A stretch of DNA of 62,527 bases from positions 1 to 62,527 of the forward strand of contig JAGAPA010000035.1 of the NCBI GenBank assembly GCA_017623455.1, given 5' to 3'. The notes under the pieces were generated by a model. It did no database searches and was not told where the DNA came from. It saw only the letters and a program-made list of their open reading frames with translations. This stretch comes from Clostridia bacterium. Its GTDB lineage: Bacteria > Bacillota > Clostridia > Christensenellales > Pumilibacteraceae. Each line of letters opens with the position of its first letter. Within the stretch, counting starts at the first letter, position 1. Both the position numbers and the translations under genes were made by a program. This document shows positions 42,375-51,790 of this stretch, piece by piece.

Positions 42375-44468
42375 ATGTTTGATAAAGCCATAGCAATAAC
42401 AATACCCGAAATTGCAACAGAACCCAACGTATTTGCAACTTTCCACGCAAATTTAAACAAACTTGAAAATTGCGAATTGCGAATATGCGCTCACTCATTC
42501 TATCAGATATATCTAAATGGAAAATTCATAGCGTTTGGCCCTGCAAGAACGGCAAAAAACTATGCAAGAACAGATATAATCCCACTTAATTCCGACGAAC
42601 CTAAAAACGAATTAATAATTATACTTGTCGGCTACAACTGCAGATGTCTGTCTACAGTTTTACAACCAATGTTTATTCAAGCCGAAGTTGTAGCAAACGA
42701 AAAAGTGATTGCTTATACAGGTAAGGATTTTAATGCCTACACCCCAATTTGCAAAGTACAAAAAACAGAGCGTTATTCATGGCAAAGGCATTATACAGAG
42801 ATCTGGGACTTTAGAAATGAAAACATATTCTCCACCTCCCGTAAAGCAAATATTACCACTGTTAAAAATCCACCTAAACCAATATATCGCAATGCGCCGT
42901 ATCCCAATTATTCAGAAGTCTTATTACCTGCGGTTTGTTCTAAAGGAAAACTTTTATTAAATAACAACAGACCCGTAAGAAGAAACTTATTTTCAGGAAC
43001 AATGACTGATTACTGGGTTCGTTTCAACCCTGCAAAAAATCCGTACAATCCACATGAATGGATCCAGTTGCAAGAACAAATAAAAGAATCAAACGAACAA
43101 AAACTCCCTGTAACGTTGAAAGAAAGCACCTACGTCATATTTGATTTTAATCGCATAGAAACAGGATTTTTCAAAATAATTGCGGACGTTTTGGAAGATA
43201 CCGAGCTTATTGTTGCTTTTTCAGAAACATCCACTCGCGATGAATTCTCTTTCAGTAATATGAACGTTCACAACGTAATACAGTATAACCTTAAAAAAGG
43301 TGACGAACTAAACTGTCTCAGCTTTGAACCGTACACTGCTAAATTTGCAATAGTTGCGGTTAAAACCGGCTCCATAAAACTAAACACGTTTGGCATAAAA
43401 ACATATGAATTTGACACAAGCCATATTAAAATCCCCGACTGCAAAGACGAAACGTTGAACGCCGTATACAAAGGCGGTCTGAGAACCTTTGCTCATAATG
43501 CGGTAGATATTTATACAGACTGCCCATCAAGAGAAAGAGCAGGATGGCTGTGCGACTCGTATTTTACTGCAAAAACAGAATACGCTCTTACAGGCAACAC
43601 ACGAGTTGAAGATGACTTTTTGGAAAATTACGTATTATTTAAAAATGCGGGCGAATATCCGGATGGAATGATACCAATGTGCTTTCCATCTGATATTGAG
43701 GAAAGCGGAAAATTTATTCCTCAATGGTCAATGTGGTTTATTTTAGAAGTTGAAGACTACGTTAACAACCGTAAAGGAAAGTTTAGAAAGGAATTCTTCA
43801 AAGAAAAAATCAGTGGTCTGTTGAGTTTTTATTCAAAATACGAAAACGAGGACGGTCTGCTTGAAAAATTACCAAGCTGGAACTTTGTTGAATGGAGTAA
43901 AGCAAACGAATGGACTCAGGATGTAAATTACCCCACAAACTTCCTCTACGCTCGTGTTTTACATGCCGTATATAAATTATATGGTGATGAAAATTACCTA
44001 AAAAAGAGTATACGTATTGCTCAAACTGCAACAAAACAATCTTTTGACGGAGAACTTTTTTACGACCATGCCGTAAGAAATACAAAGGGCGAACTTGAGC
44101 TTGTAAAAACCGATTGTACGGAAATATGCCAGTACTACGCTGTACTTTATGCAAACATTGATCTTTCTGATAAAAAATACGTCTATCTTCTCAATCTTAT
44201 TAAAAACGTCTTTGGCGCAATACGCAAAAAAACGATGAATGATATTGTAGAGATTAATGCCTTTATTGGAATTTACTTGCGACTCGAAGCATTGTTAAAA
44301 CTCAAAGAATACAATCTCGCAATTCAAGACATAAAAGACTTTTTTGGCCACATGGAACAAAGTACCGGAACGCTATGGGAATACCGCCAAGAAAAGGGCA
44401 GTAAAGATCACGGATTTGCTTCATACGTTATTTCTGTAATTGAAGAGTGTGTGAAAAATTCAAAATAA
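42375..44468 (+). CDS. Alpha-L-rhamnosidase-like glycoside hydrolase (GH78 type)
   Basis: The 697-residue protein has N-terminal beta domains (about 1-360) and a C-terminal (alpha/alpha)6 barrel. The early segment IYLNGKFIAFGPART matches the beta-domain pattern, and TDCPSRERAGWLCDS is the GH78 motif containing catalytic acidic residues and substrate contacts. A later QWSMWFILEVEDY continues the barrel. It lacks a signal peptide, so it should work on imported rhamnosides. It is shorter than many GH78 enzymes and has no extra carbohydrate-binding module. It is monocistronic; specificity for rhamnose is inferred from the family. Confidence 0.83.
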   Translation: MFDKAIAITIPEIATEPNVFATFHANLNKLENCELRICAHSFYQIYLNGKFIAFGPARTAKNYARTDIIPLNSDEPKNELIIILVGYNCRCLSTVLQPMFIQAEVVANEKVIAYTGKDFNAYTPICKVQKTERYSWQRHYTEIWDFRNENIFSTSRKANITTVKNPPKPIYRNAPYPNYSEVLLPAVCSKGKLLLNNNRPVRRNLFSGTMTDYWVRFNPAKNPYNPHEWIQLQEQIKESNEQKLPVTLKESTYVIFDFNRIETGFFKIIADVLEDTELIVAFSETSTRDEFSFSNMNVHNVIQYNLKKGDELNCLSFEPYTAKFAIVAVKTGSIKLNTFGIKTYEFDTSHIKIPDCKDETLNAVYKGGLRTFAHNAVDIYTDCPSRERAGWLCDSYFTAKTEYALTGNTRVEDDFLENYVLFKNAGEYPDGMIPMCFPSDIEESGKFIPQWSMWFILEVEDYVNNRKGKFRKEFFKEKISGLLSFYSKYENEDGLLEKLPSWNFVEWSKANEWTQDVNYPTNFLYARVLHAVYKLYGDENYLKKSIRIAQTATKQSFDGELFYDHAVRNTKGELELVKTDCTEICQYYAVLYANIDLSDKKYVYLLNLIKNVFGAIRKKTMNDIVEINAFIGIYLRLEALLKLKEYNLAIQDIKDFFGHMEQSTGTLWEYRQEKGSKDHGFASYVISVIEECVKNSK

Positions 44469-44471
44469 CGA

Positions 44472-44509
44472 AAAAATCATTCGACCGTTTTATTGGTCGA
44501 ATGATTTTT
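44472..44509. terminator. Bidirectional terminator between GH78 and recO
   Basis: AAAAATCATTCGACC (44472-44486) pairs perfectly with 44495-44509 around an 8-base loop, giving T-runs on both strands. It overlaps the recO stop codon by two bases. Confidence 0.9.
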
Positions 44510-45149
44510 ATAACTGCTTTATAAATTTTACGGCATTAAGAGATGTTTCATACAGTTTTTCAAAACGAATAAGCTCATCCACTGCACAGTCCATAGCAAG
44601 ATTATTGTCTGCCGATATCTTTGCTACCTCGTCAAGATACTTAGTGGCAATATACGAAAGCATTCCATTTGTCGTCGAAAGATCCGGCTCAGCAATTACT
44701 CGCGTTCTTGCAAACCCCGACATAGATAACACTTTTTGCACATATTTGGCAAGGATAAGATACGGACTTGCATTGTTACCGTACAGCATAGCTTTAAGAG
44801 TTTTGAGCACAACAACAAAAAGTTCACCGCAACTTATCGACGCCCCTACTGATTTTACAATCTCCATTACTGCGCAAGCGCAAAAATAAACGTCTGTATC
44901 TTTTGTCAATGCAAACATATCTTCAACGGTTGTTGCTCCCGTTACCACGTAATTTTTATTATGTTCCGAAAGCTCGTAAATACAGAACGAAAAAGGCTGA
45001 CACGCAAACTTAAGCTTTGCATTAGCCTTTTTTATCCCACGCATAGTTACTGTAACGATACCCTCTTCCACCGAAAATAATTCGGCACGTTTATCATTAT
45101 CCTTATAATCGTATGCACGTATTAAAATCGCGGTTAGATTTTTGTCCAC
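44508..45149 (-). CDS. recO: DNA repair protein RecO
   Basis: RecO helps load RecA onto SSB-coated DNA in the RecFOR pathway. The product shows an N-terminal OB fold (TAILIRAYDYKDNDKRAELFS, GIVTVTMRGIKKANAKLKF in two strands), QPFSFCIYEL and a helical C-terminal part. I place the start at the GTG at 45149, which gives the normal RecO N-terminus and begins eight bases after the preceding small gene; a longer frame would overlap that gene. The zinc-finger cysteines seen in many RecO proteins are missing from the C-terminal half. It ends the conserved era-recO gene block. Confidence 0.85.
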   Translation of the reverse strand: MDKNLTAILIRAYDYKDNDKRAELFSVEEGIVTVTMRGIKKANAKLKFACQPFSFCIYELSEHNKNYVVTGATTVEDMFALTKDTDVYFCACAVMEIVKSVGASISCGELFVVVLKTLKAMLYGNNASPYLILAKYVQKVLSMSGFARTRVIAEPDLSTTNGMLSYIATKYLDEVAKISADNNLAMDCAVDELIRFEKLYETSLNAVKFIKQL

Positions 45150-45156
45150 TTTTCCT

Positions 45157-45339
45157 CTACCTGAATATATTATACCTTTCATCGTAGCCGTAGAAATGCC
45201 CATAAAAATTATCAAGTCCTGCCCTTTGTTCGCTTATCTCAGGGTCAAGAACTGCCAACCCGAAAGCAAAATCGGTATGCGACAAATGATCGGTTCCAAA
45301 ATTTAGGGACAACGGCGATGAAAAATAGTCGTTTATCAT
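45157..45339 (-). CDS. Small protein between era and recO
   Basis: A frame of 60 residues from ATG (45339) has a correctly placed AGGAG and fits exactly between era and recO. It is polar and rich in aromatic residues, with LDNFYGHFYGYDERYNIF at the end. I do not recognise a family. In Bacillus a small gene of unknown function (yqzL) occupies the same place, so this may be a positional counterpart, although no convincing similarity is visible. A GTG three codons upstream is a less likely start. Confidence 0.6.
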   Translation of the reverse strand: MINDYFSSPLSLNFGTDHLSHTDFAFGLAVLDPEISEQRAGLDNFYGHFYGYDERYNIFR

Positions 45340-45393
45340 AAGCTTCACACTCCTTTCGTTAAAGCATGTGCAAAGCCAATAAAATTATACCTT

Positions 45394-46311
45394 TTATTTG
45401 AGATTTTTGGGATCGTAACCCACGTCGTTCATTACAACGTGATCGTTACGCCAATTATCTCTTACCTTTACAAACATTTCCATATAAACTTTTGTGTCAA
45501 GAAGTTTTTCTATGTCGCGCCGTGCTCTCTCTCCAATAGCTTTAAGCTTCTCTCCGCCTTTTCCTATAACGATAGCTTTATGGCTATCCCTCTCGACAAC
45601 GATATCGCAAATAATATGTGCAACTCCATTATCTTCATAAAACATTCTTTGAATATAAACAGCAATGCCGTGAGGAATTTCGTCATTTAGGAGCATAAGC
45701 GCTTTTTCTCGCACGGTTTCGCAAATCATGTATCTTTCACTCTTATCGGTATACTCGTCGGCAGGAAAAAACATTTCACCTTCGCCAAGCTCACTCTTCA
45801 ATGCACTTTTCAAAATGTCAATGTTCTTACCTTTTTTTGCAGACGTTGGGATTATATCTTTCACAGGTCTAATACCGTCGTGCTCCTGAAGCATAAACGA
45901 AAGCTTTTCCAAAATAGGATACACTTTCTCGTAAGATGCTTCGTCGGTTTTGTTGACAACAACGTATATCGGTGCCTTTGATACCTTAAGATATTTATCA
46001 ATAAAATCGATATCACTCTCACCCACTCTTCTCGTTCCGTCCAAAACTATAACGATAACGTCTGTATCAACCGTTGCATTTTTTACACATTTTTCCATGT
46101 ATTCGCCAAGCTTATTAGTCGGCTTATGCACTCCGGGCGTATCGACAAAAACCATCTGACATTCATCATCTGTAAGAATACCCATTATTCTATCCCTTGT
46201 AGTCTGTGCTTTGGGTGAAACAATAGACACTTTTTCACCTACAAGTGCATTAATAAGGCTGGATTTGCCTACGTTTGGTCTACCTAAAATTGTTATAAAT
46301 CCCGTTTTCAT
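45394..46311 (-). CDS. era: GTPase Era
   Basis: Era binds 16S rRNA and aids maturation of the small ribosomal subunit. The 305-residue protein has G1 GRPNVGKSS, G2/effector TTRDRIMG, G3 DTPGVH, G4 NKTDE and G5 TSAKKG, then a C-terminal KH domain with VIGKGGEKLKAIGERARRDIE. Length is normal. GAGG precedes the ATG. The neighbouring ybeY also acts on rRNA, so the two form a ribosome-maturation pair. Confidence 0.97.
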   Translation of the reverse strand: MKTGFITILGRPNVGKSSLINALVGEKVSIVSPKAQTTRDRIMGILTDDECQMVFVDTPGVHKPTNKLGEYMEKCVKNATVDTDVIVIVLDGTRRVGESDIDFIDKYLKVSKAPIYVVVNKTDEASYEKVYPILEKLSFMLQEHDGIRPVKDIIPTSAKKGKNIDILKSALKSELGEGEMFFPADEYTDKSERYMICETVREKALMLLNDEIPHGIAVYIQRMFYEDNGVAHIICDIVVERDSHKAIVIGKGGEKLKAIGERARRDIEKLLDTKVYMEMFVKVRDNWRNDHVVMNDVGYDPKNLK

Positions 46312-46320
46312 TTGCTACTG

Positions 46321-46782
46321 CTACCTCGTAATTCCTATTCCCGAAAGTATTTTCTCTTCCTGTTCTCTCATTATTTTCTTATCGTCTTCTTCAATATGAT
46401 CATAACCCAAAAGATGCAAAAGACCATGTAAAAACAAATATGCCTTTTCTCTTTCTTCGCTATGCCCATACTCTTCTGCCTGACTTTTTGCTACAGCTTC
46501 GCATATCACGATACTGCCAAGACCCACTTGTTTTGTTTCCGCATTATACTCATAAGGATAATTCTGAGCCGTAAACGGAAGAATTTCATCCAATGCCGGA
46601 TACGACAGCACGTCGGTAACCTTATCAATATTGCGTGTTTGAGCGTTAAGTTCTTTTATTTCGTCCTCGCTGACAAATTCGACTTCCACGCTACATTCTC
46701 CTGACAAACCAAGAATACTATATGCCGCATCTGCTACCTTTTCAAAAAGCGAAAGCTTGTTTTCACTGTCAATTATTATCAT
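46321..46782 (-). CDS. ybeY: Endoribonuclease YbeY
   Basis: The 153-residue metalloprotein takes part in 16S rRNA 3'-end maturation and ribosome quality control. It has the arrangement NIDKVTDVLSYP and the zinc-binding signature HGLLHLLGYDHIEED with three histidines. Nine bases separate it from era. The ribosome site is AAAGGAA. The motif and length match the family well. Confidence 0.95.
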   Translation of the reverse strand: MIIIDSENKLSLFEKVADAAYSILGLSGECSVEVEFVSEDEIKELNAQTRNIDKVTDVLSYPALDEILPFTAQNYPYEYNAETKQVGLGSIVICEAVAKSQAEEYGHSEEREKAYLFLHGLLHLLGYDHIEEDDKKIMREQEEKILSGIGITR

Positions 46783-46793
46783 TTTGTATTCCT

Positions 46794-48239
46794 TTATTTT
46801 CCGGACGGATACTTAACTCTGCTATGAACGTGACCGCCGTAAACATTAATTATTGTATTTTTTATAATATTTAGATCTTTTAGAGTAATATCGCAATTAT
46901 CAAATTGATGCTTGGAAATACGGTCGTTGATAATATTTGTAATCAGCTTATCAACTTCTTCCGCCGTGGGTTTTCCGCTCGCTCTAATCGCCGCTTCCGC
47001 AGCATCGCAAATCATCATAATAGCCGCTATCTTACTGACCGGAGTTGTTCCGTGATACTCGTAATCGTAAATATCAACGTCACTGTCAGTAAGGTTTTTT
47101 GCCTTGTAATAAAAGACCGCCATAGGAAGAGTTCCGTGATGCTGAACGGTTACGTTACGTATTTCCGCCGGTATTCTGTATTTATCACAAAGTTCATATC
47201 CATCAGTTGTATGTTTTCTGATAATTTCCGCAGAAACTTCGGGCAGTAAGCCGTCGTGATAATTTACATCTCCCTGATTTTCACCAAAATACTTAGGGTT
47301 TTCAAGTTTGCCTATATCGTGATAATACGCACATGCTTTAGCAAGGTGAGGATTTTCTCCTATTGCAATTGCGCACACCTCCGCATAAGAAGCAACAGAC
47401 AAACAGTGATTAAACGTTCCCGGAGCCTCGTTTATAAGCCTTTTGATAAGGGGCGAACTATGATCTGTAAGCTCGTACAATTTAGTGTTGGAAAGTATAT
47501 TGAAAGAGCTTTCAAATATCGGCTGAAGCATCAATGCAATCAACACGGGAGCGTACGTACAAATAATAGTAAGAACCATGTTTGATATAAGCGATTCATA
47601 CGAGAAATTAATAGCAACACAGAAAATAAGAGCAAGTGCCACGGACTCAAGTATGATTCCCATAAATATCGATACCGTTCTTTTGTTACTTTCCGGAATA
47701 ACGGCTGTTATTATAGAGCCGACAAACACGTCAATTACGGCAAGTGACACTAAAGCAACGTAATCGTCTGTTGCAACGCCCATATAAAGTGCATTTGAGA
47801 ACAGCGTTACCAACACAAATAAAATCGACATCGTATTCGCTACAAAAACATCCTTTCTTGCCACCAACGGCGCAAGAACTAAAGCTGTAAGTGCAACGAG
47901 AATGTAATAATAATTGAATGTTGCCAACACGATATTTGCAACGTAAGCAAATACAACCGTTGTCAATATTACAGCAAGTTTCTTCGGAACGTTAACAAGA
48001 TCTTGTCTTGACACAAACACGTGCGTTGCATACGCGATTACCAATAATGCTAATCCGCTCAAACAAAACAAGAATGCCAACGTAACGTCAAAACCTTTTG
48101 CCGGCGTAAAATTAAGCACAAAAAACTTAAGCGCAGCTCCGCCAACAAGTAATCCATACGTTACTATAAACATAATAACGCATAATACTCTTTTCTTATT
48201 AAGTTCGGTTTTTTCATTAACTTCTTTCTTCAAATTCAT
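46794..48239 (-). CDS. 7TM-HD (PgpH/YqfF-like) phosphohydrolase without the extracellular domain
   Basis: The product (481 residues) has seven or eight membrane spans followed by a cytoplasmic HD domain: GTFNHCLSVASYAE, YYHDIGKLENPKYF and later VQHHGTLP, as in PgpH enzymes that hydrolyse cyclic di-AMP. Typical PgpH/YqfF proteins (about 700-800 residues) carry an N-terminal transmembrane helix and a large extracellular domain; here only a short N-terminal segment comes before the membrane region. The ATG at 48239 follows GGAG by seven bases and overlaps phoH by 23 bases; a longer frame is not supported. Position between phoH and ybeY is that of yqfF. c-di-AMP cleavage is inferred. Confidence 0.88.
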   Translation of the reverse strand: MNLKKEVNEKTELNKKRVLCVIMFIVTYGLLVGGAALKFFVLNFTPAKGFDVTLAFLFCLSGLALLVIAYATHVFVSRQDLVNVPKKLAVILTTVVFAYVANIVLATFNYYYILVALTALVLAPLVARKDVFVANTMSILFVLVTLFSNALYMGVATDDYVALVSLAVIDVFVGSIITAVIPESNKRTVSIFMGIILESVALALIFCVAINFSYESLISNMVLTIICTYAPVLIALMLQPIFESSFNILSNTKLYELTDHSSPLIKRLINEAPGTFNHCLSVASYAEVCAIAIGENPHLAKACAYYHDIGKLENPKYFGENQGDVNYHDGLLPEVSAEIIRKHTTDGYELCDKYRIPAEIRNVTVQHHGTLPMAVFYYKAKNLTDSDVDIYDYEYHGTTPVSKIAAIMMICDAAEAAIRASGKPTAEEVDKLITNIINDRISKHQFDNCDITLKDLNIIKNTIINVYGGHVHSRVKYPSGK

Positions 48240-49188
48240 CTTTTTTCTCCAGATTTGAGTACGCAAGTATTATTTTTTGAACAAGCTTATTTCTTACGAC
48301 ATCTCTGTCTGTTAAAAAACAAACCGCCACGTCCTCAGTATCTTTAAGTATTTTGCTCGCTTCTATCAATCCGCTTTTTGCCGAATGCGGTAAATCTATC
48401 TGTGTTACGTCGCCTGTAACAACAACCTTGCTTCCATCTCCAAAACGGGTAAGAAACATTTTCATTTGCTCGCTCGTTGCATTTTGTGCTTCGTCAAGTA
48501 TAATAAATGCGTCAGATAACGTTCTTCCTCTCATATACGCAAGTGGCGCGATTTCAATTATTCCTCGCTCCATCAGCCTGTTATAATGGTCGGTTCCAAA
48601 CATCTCGGACAACGCGTCGTACAAAGGTCTTAAGTATGGATCAACTTTATCTTGTAAATCTCCGGGCAAAAATCCGAGTTTCTCTCCCGCCTCTATTGCA
48701 GGACGCGTGAGAATTATTTTTTGAACTTGTCCACTCTTGTATGCGCTTACTGCCATTGCTACTGCAAGATACGTTTTTCCCGTACCTGCAGGACCAATAC
48801 CAAAAGTTAAAGTATTATGTTTTATTTCGTTAACGTAATATCGCTGTCCGACGGTTTTGCATTTTATATGTTTTCCTTTGGCTGTAATTGCAATCGTATC
48901 AGTGGCAAGAGCAAGAATCTCTTCCGTCTTATCCTCTTTTGCCAAAGCAACACCCGTTTCAACTCTGTTTTCGTCAACATCATAACCTCTTTTTATTAGA
49001 ACAATCAAAGTTTCTATCAACGTTGCGGTCTGATCAACAATTTTTTCATCTCCGCTTTCAATTTTAAGAGCTCCACCCTCAAGTCTGACTTTAACTTTCA
49101 GTTTATCTTCAATAATACGCACGTTGCGATCGAGCGTTCCAAAAAGTTTTTGAGCGGTTTCGCTATCAATTTCAATAATTTTCGTCAT
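48217..49188 (-). CDS. phoH: PhoH-family ATPase
   Basis: The 323-residue PhoH-like protein has an N-terminal KH-like region (about 1-100) and an ATPase core: GPAGTGKTYLAVAMA (Walker A), TRPAIEAGEKLGFLPGD, IILDEAQN (Walker B) and TGDVTQIDLP. It probably acts on RNA with YbeY, next to which it is usually encoded. AAGG lies before the ATG. It begins eight bases after the yqfD stop. Confidence 0.94.
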   Translation of the reverse strand: MTKIIEIDSETAQKLFGTLDRNVRIIEDKLKVKVRLEGGALKIESGDEKIVDQTATLIETLIVLIKRGYDVDENRVETGVALAKEDKTEEILALATDTIAITAKGKHIKCKTVGQRYYVNEIKHNTLTFGIGPAGTGKTYLAVAMAVSAYKSGQVQKIILTRPAIEAGEKLGFLPGDLQDKVDPYLRPLYDALSEMFGTDHYNRLMERGIIEIAPLAYMRGRTLSDAFIILDEAQNATSEQMKMFLTRFGDGSKVVVTGDVTQIDLPHSAKSGLIEASKILKDTEDVAVCFLTDRDVVRNKLVQKIILAYSNLEKKDEFEERS

Positions 49189-49196
49189 AAATAACC

Positions 49197-50297
49197 TTAT
49201 ACTCCGATTCCTATTTCCGTTATGATTTTCACGTAAAGTGAAACCTCGTACTGCTCTCTTCCGTTATCTTTGTATGAATACAAAGCTTCTTCTCCTACCT
49301 GTCCACATTCCGCGATAAAATCTTCAAGCGCGGTTTTTGCAAAACTCTCCACATTCGTTTCAATAACCCTTTCCTCAAGCTCTATAAACTCTGTTTTTGT
49401 ATAGCAAACGGGAAAGAATAAATTAAATGTGTTGTTCGTTACTTTTTTATTGTATAATTTGTAAGGCGACGGCACAAACTGAGGCTTTAGCGAAAATGAT
49501 AAAAACACAGACCTGTTACCGGTATTTACAAATTCGATTCGGAACTTATCTACCGTAAGAGTTTTCCTGAGGACCACTTCACCTAAAACCTTTCCGCTGA
49601 TACCCGTATATATAATCTCTTCACCGTTTTCATCGCAAGCTATTGGCGATATAAGAGGTGTTCCTGCAAAAACACGATCTCCGCTTTTTATCAACGGCTT
49701 TCCTTTGTGCGCAACGACCGAAGTTACCGTCGCATCATACTTCGCAACGTAAGACGAATACACTGAGAGCCTTTCTTCCTCATTTGGATTCGTTATTACG
49801 TCTATCTCAATAAAATTGCCAACCATCTTGACTGCGCAATCGGCAACGCCTTCCACGCTACAAATTTCGGACTTAAGCTGTTGCAGATCAATAGAACTTT
49901 TGAAAATCAAGCAAGATTCCTTAATCAAACCAAGCGACATAATTTTGTCTTTAACTCGGTTATCTTCTGTTTTTACTCTTACACCTACAATTAAGTAATT
50001 ACAAACTACAATAACGAATGTTGCAAGAAGAGCGCCAACAAGCAAACCTATGCGACCTAATAAACTTTTTATCGAGTTTTTTAGGTCTTTGCGCTCACAT
50101 ACACTATAATTATAACACATATTTTTTAAAATAGCAAAAGTTTTCGCTAAATCTTTAATTTTGAGTGTAAAAGTAATGTAATTACTTTCGGTTTTTACGT
50201 CCCAAACAGTAATTTTAGCGTTACTTAGAGCTGTTAGCAGTCTTGATTTTTGCGTGCACTGCACTTTTACGGTACAACTAAACAATCTATTCAACAT
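49197..50297 (-). CDS. yqfD: Sporulation protein YqfD
   Basis: This 366-residue membrane-associated protein is required for efficient sporulation in Bacillus. It has a short N-terminal domain, one membrane span (about 90-110: LLGRIGLLVGALLATFVIVV), and a large external beta-rich domain (IEIDVITNPNEE, GKPLIKSGDRVFAGTPLIS). I choose the ATG at 50297, which overlaps the yqfC stop and has GGTGG upstream, in place of an upstream TTG. With yqfC it indicates that the organism can form spores or descends from a sporeformer. Confidence 0.88.
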   Translation of the reverse strand: MLNRLFSCTVKVQCTQKSRLLTALSNAKITVWDVKTESNYITFTLKIKDLAKTFAILKNMCYNYSVCERKDLKNSIKSLLGRIGLLVGALLATFVIVVCNYLIVGVRVKTEDNRVKDKIMSLGLIKESCLIFKSSIDLQQLKSEICSVEGVADCAVKMVGNFIEIDVITNPNEEERLSVYSSYVAKYDATVTSVVAHKGKPLIKSGDRVFAGTPLISPIACDENGEEIIYTGISGKVLGEVVLRKTLTVDKFRIEFVNTGNRSVFLSFSLKPQFVPSPYKLYNKKVTNNTFNLFFPVCYTKTEFIELEERVIETNVESFAKTALEDFIAECGQVGEEALYSYKDNGREQYEVSLYVKIITEIGIGV

Positions 50298-50544
50298 GAA
50301 AACCACCAATTTTACCAACAATCACACATGAAAATTCTTCCATTTTTTTGATAAATAAGTTCTCTCCAATCACTTTTAATTTGTGTTTTTTTGTTTCAAA
50401 CAACACTTCACTTATGCTAAACGACAGTATTTTCTTGAACCCATCGACGTAAATAGCTGTACCGTTAATAATAGTTGCTGAAAAGCCAAACGGGGAAATA
50501 AAGTCTTCGGACACACCCTTGAAAAGCTCTTTGGAAAAACTCAT
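50287..50544 (-). CDS. yqfC: Sporulation protein YqfC
   Basis: The 85-residue protein matches the small YabP/YqfC-type family: a beta-rich sequence with FSISEVLFETKKHKLKVIGE and VIVGKIGGFHVE at the end. It acts with YqfD in sporulation. AAGGAG precedes its ATG, and the stop overlaps the yqfD start, so translation is coupled. A likely -10 TATAAT is found upstream at about 50660 (minus strand), but no convincing -35; a sporulation sigma factor may be used. Confidence 0.85.
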   Translation of the reverse strand: MSFSKELFKGVSEDFISPFGFSATIINGTAIYVDGFKKILSFSISEVLFETKKHKLKVIGENLFIKKMEEFSCVIVGKIGGFHVE

Positions 50545-50676
50545 ATCTTTGCTCCTTTATACTTCCTAAATATATGCCTCTCTTTTTAAATTAATAACGT
50601 CGATTGCACAAAACGGACATTTGGAGAAAATTCTTAAATTTTGTATCAAATTTGCCAAATTATACCGCTTTTGATA

Positions 50677-50705
50677 TTTACTTTGCATCAAGCGTTTGCT
50701 ATACT
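50677..50705 (+). promoter_or_regulatory. Possible promoter of the epimerase gene
   Basis: TTTACT (50677-50682) and TATACT (50700-50705) are 17 bp apart, followed by AAGGAG and ATG 30 bases downstream. The -35 match is weak. Confidence 0.5.
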
Positions 50706-50734
50706 TATCGCACAGCACAAACAAGGAGATTATT

Positions 50735-51736
50735 ATGAAAAAAGTTTTAGTTGTCGGTTCTACGGGAGCCATGGGAAGATATCTTGTTCCATTTTTTGCA
50801 AATAAAGGATATAAAGTCACAGCCCTATCTTTAGACGATCAAAAGCCTTATAACGAAAACGTTACGTGTATTAAGGGAAACGCTAAAGATAAAGAATTTT
50901 TAACGAAAGTTTTAGAAGAAAAATTTGACGGAATCGTGGATTTTATGTGCTATCACAACCAAGATTTTCCCGATTTTTATCAATTATATTTAGGGAACAC
51001 TAGCCATTACATATTTTTGTCCTCATGCAGAGTATATGATGATAAAGAGCATCCAATAACTGAAAATTCTCCACGCTTACTTGACAGTAGCGACGACGAA
51101 GTGTTGAAGCAATCAAACGATTACTGTATTCACAAAGCAAAAGCGGAAAACATATTGAGAGAATCAAAGTACGACAACTGGACAATCGTCCGCCCTGCTA
51201 CAACTTTCTCTACAATGCGTCTTCAGCTTGTAACGTTAGAGCTTGTAAACGCTGTAGGCAGAGCTTTGAAAGGTAAAAAGGTCGTACTTCCCATTCAAGC
51301 TAAGGACAAGCCCGCAACACTTAGCTGGGCAGGCGACGTTGCAAAAATGATCGGAAGCTTACTCTTTAACGAAAATGCAAAAAGAGAAACGTACAACGTA
51401 TGCTCTTCCGAATGGAGAACTTGGGCAGAAATTGCCGAGTACTATCACGAGCTTGTCGGTCTTGAAGCCGTTTGGGTAGATAAAGAAGATTACCTTGCAA
51501 TACTTAACCCCGAAATACCTCTTGGTGTACGTTGGCAACTTGAGTACGCAAGAATGTTTACACGCATTACTGACAATTCTAAAGTTTTGAAAGCTACGGG
51601 GTTAAAACAAGAAGACTTCAAGACGATGTATGACGGACTCAAATACGAAATTGGAAACATACCCAAAGGCTACGTTTTCCCCGACACCGAAGTTGGTAAA
51701 AGAATGGACGATTACCTTGCTAAACACAATTTGTGA
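50735..51736 (+). CDS. NAD-dependent epimerase/dehydratase (extended SDR)
   Basis: The 333-residue protein is an extended short-chain dehydrogenase with the nucleotide fold VVGSTGAMGRYLV. FLSSCRVYDD and a YCIHKAKAE segment (Tyr-x-x-x-Lys) provide the active site, and WTIVRPATTF and LSWAGDVAKMIG are typical later motifs. Family members act on nucleotide sugars or aromatic acid derivatives; the substrate is unknown. I choose the ATG at 50735, six bases after AAGGAG, over an in-frame TTG upstream. The gene stands alone, ended by a strong bidirectional terminator. Confidence 0.83.
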   Translation: MKKVLVVGSTGAMGRYLVPFFANKGYKVTALSLDDQKPYNENVTCIKGNAKDKEFLTKVLEEKFDGIVDFMCYHNQDFPDFYQLYLGNTSHYIFLSSCRVYDDKEHPITENSPRLLDSSDDEVLKQSNDYCIHKAKAENILRESKYDNWTIVRPATTFSTMRLQLVTLELVNAVGRALKGKKVVLPIQAKDKPATLSWAGDVAKMIGSLLFNENAKRETYNVCSSEWRTWAEIAEYYHELVGLEAVWVDKEDYLAILNPEIPLGVRWQLEYARMFTRITDNSKVLKATGLKQEDFKTMYDGLKYEIGNIPKGYVFPDTEVGKRMDDYLAKHNL

Positions 51737-51743
51737 TATATAC

Positions 51744-51778
51744 AAAAATCCCACCGATTAATTTTCGGTGGGATTTTT
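51744..51778. terminator. Bidirectional terminator between epimerase and copper ATPase
   Basis: AAAAATCCCACCGA (51744-51757) pairs perfectly with 51765-51778 around a 7-base loop, with T-runs on both strands. Confidence 0.9.
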
Positions 51779-51790
51779 ATGTTGTTTAAG

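Noticed and set aside
50566-50820. Minus-strand frame with a CPFC motif upstream of yqfC
   Set aside because: It runs into the epimerase gene on the other strand, and the only zinc-like feature is a single CxxC. The start is unsupported, so I do not call a gene.
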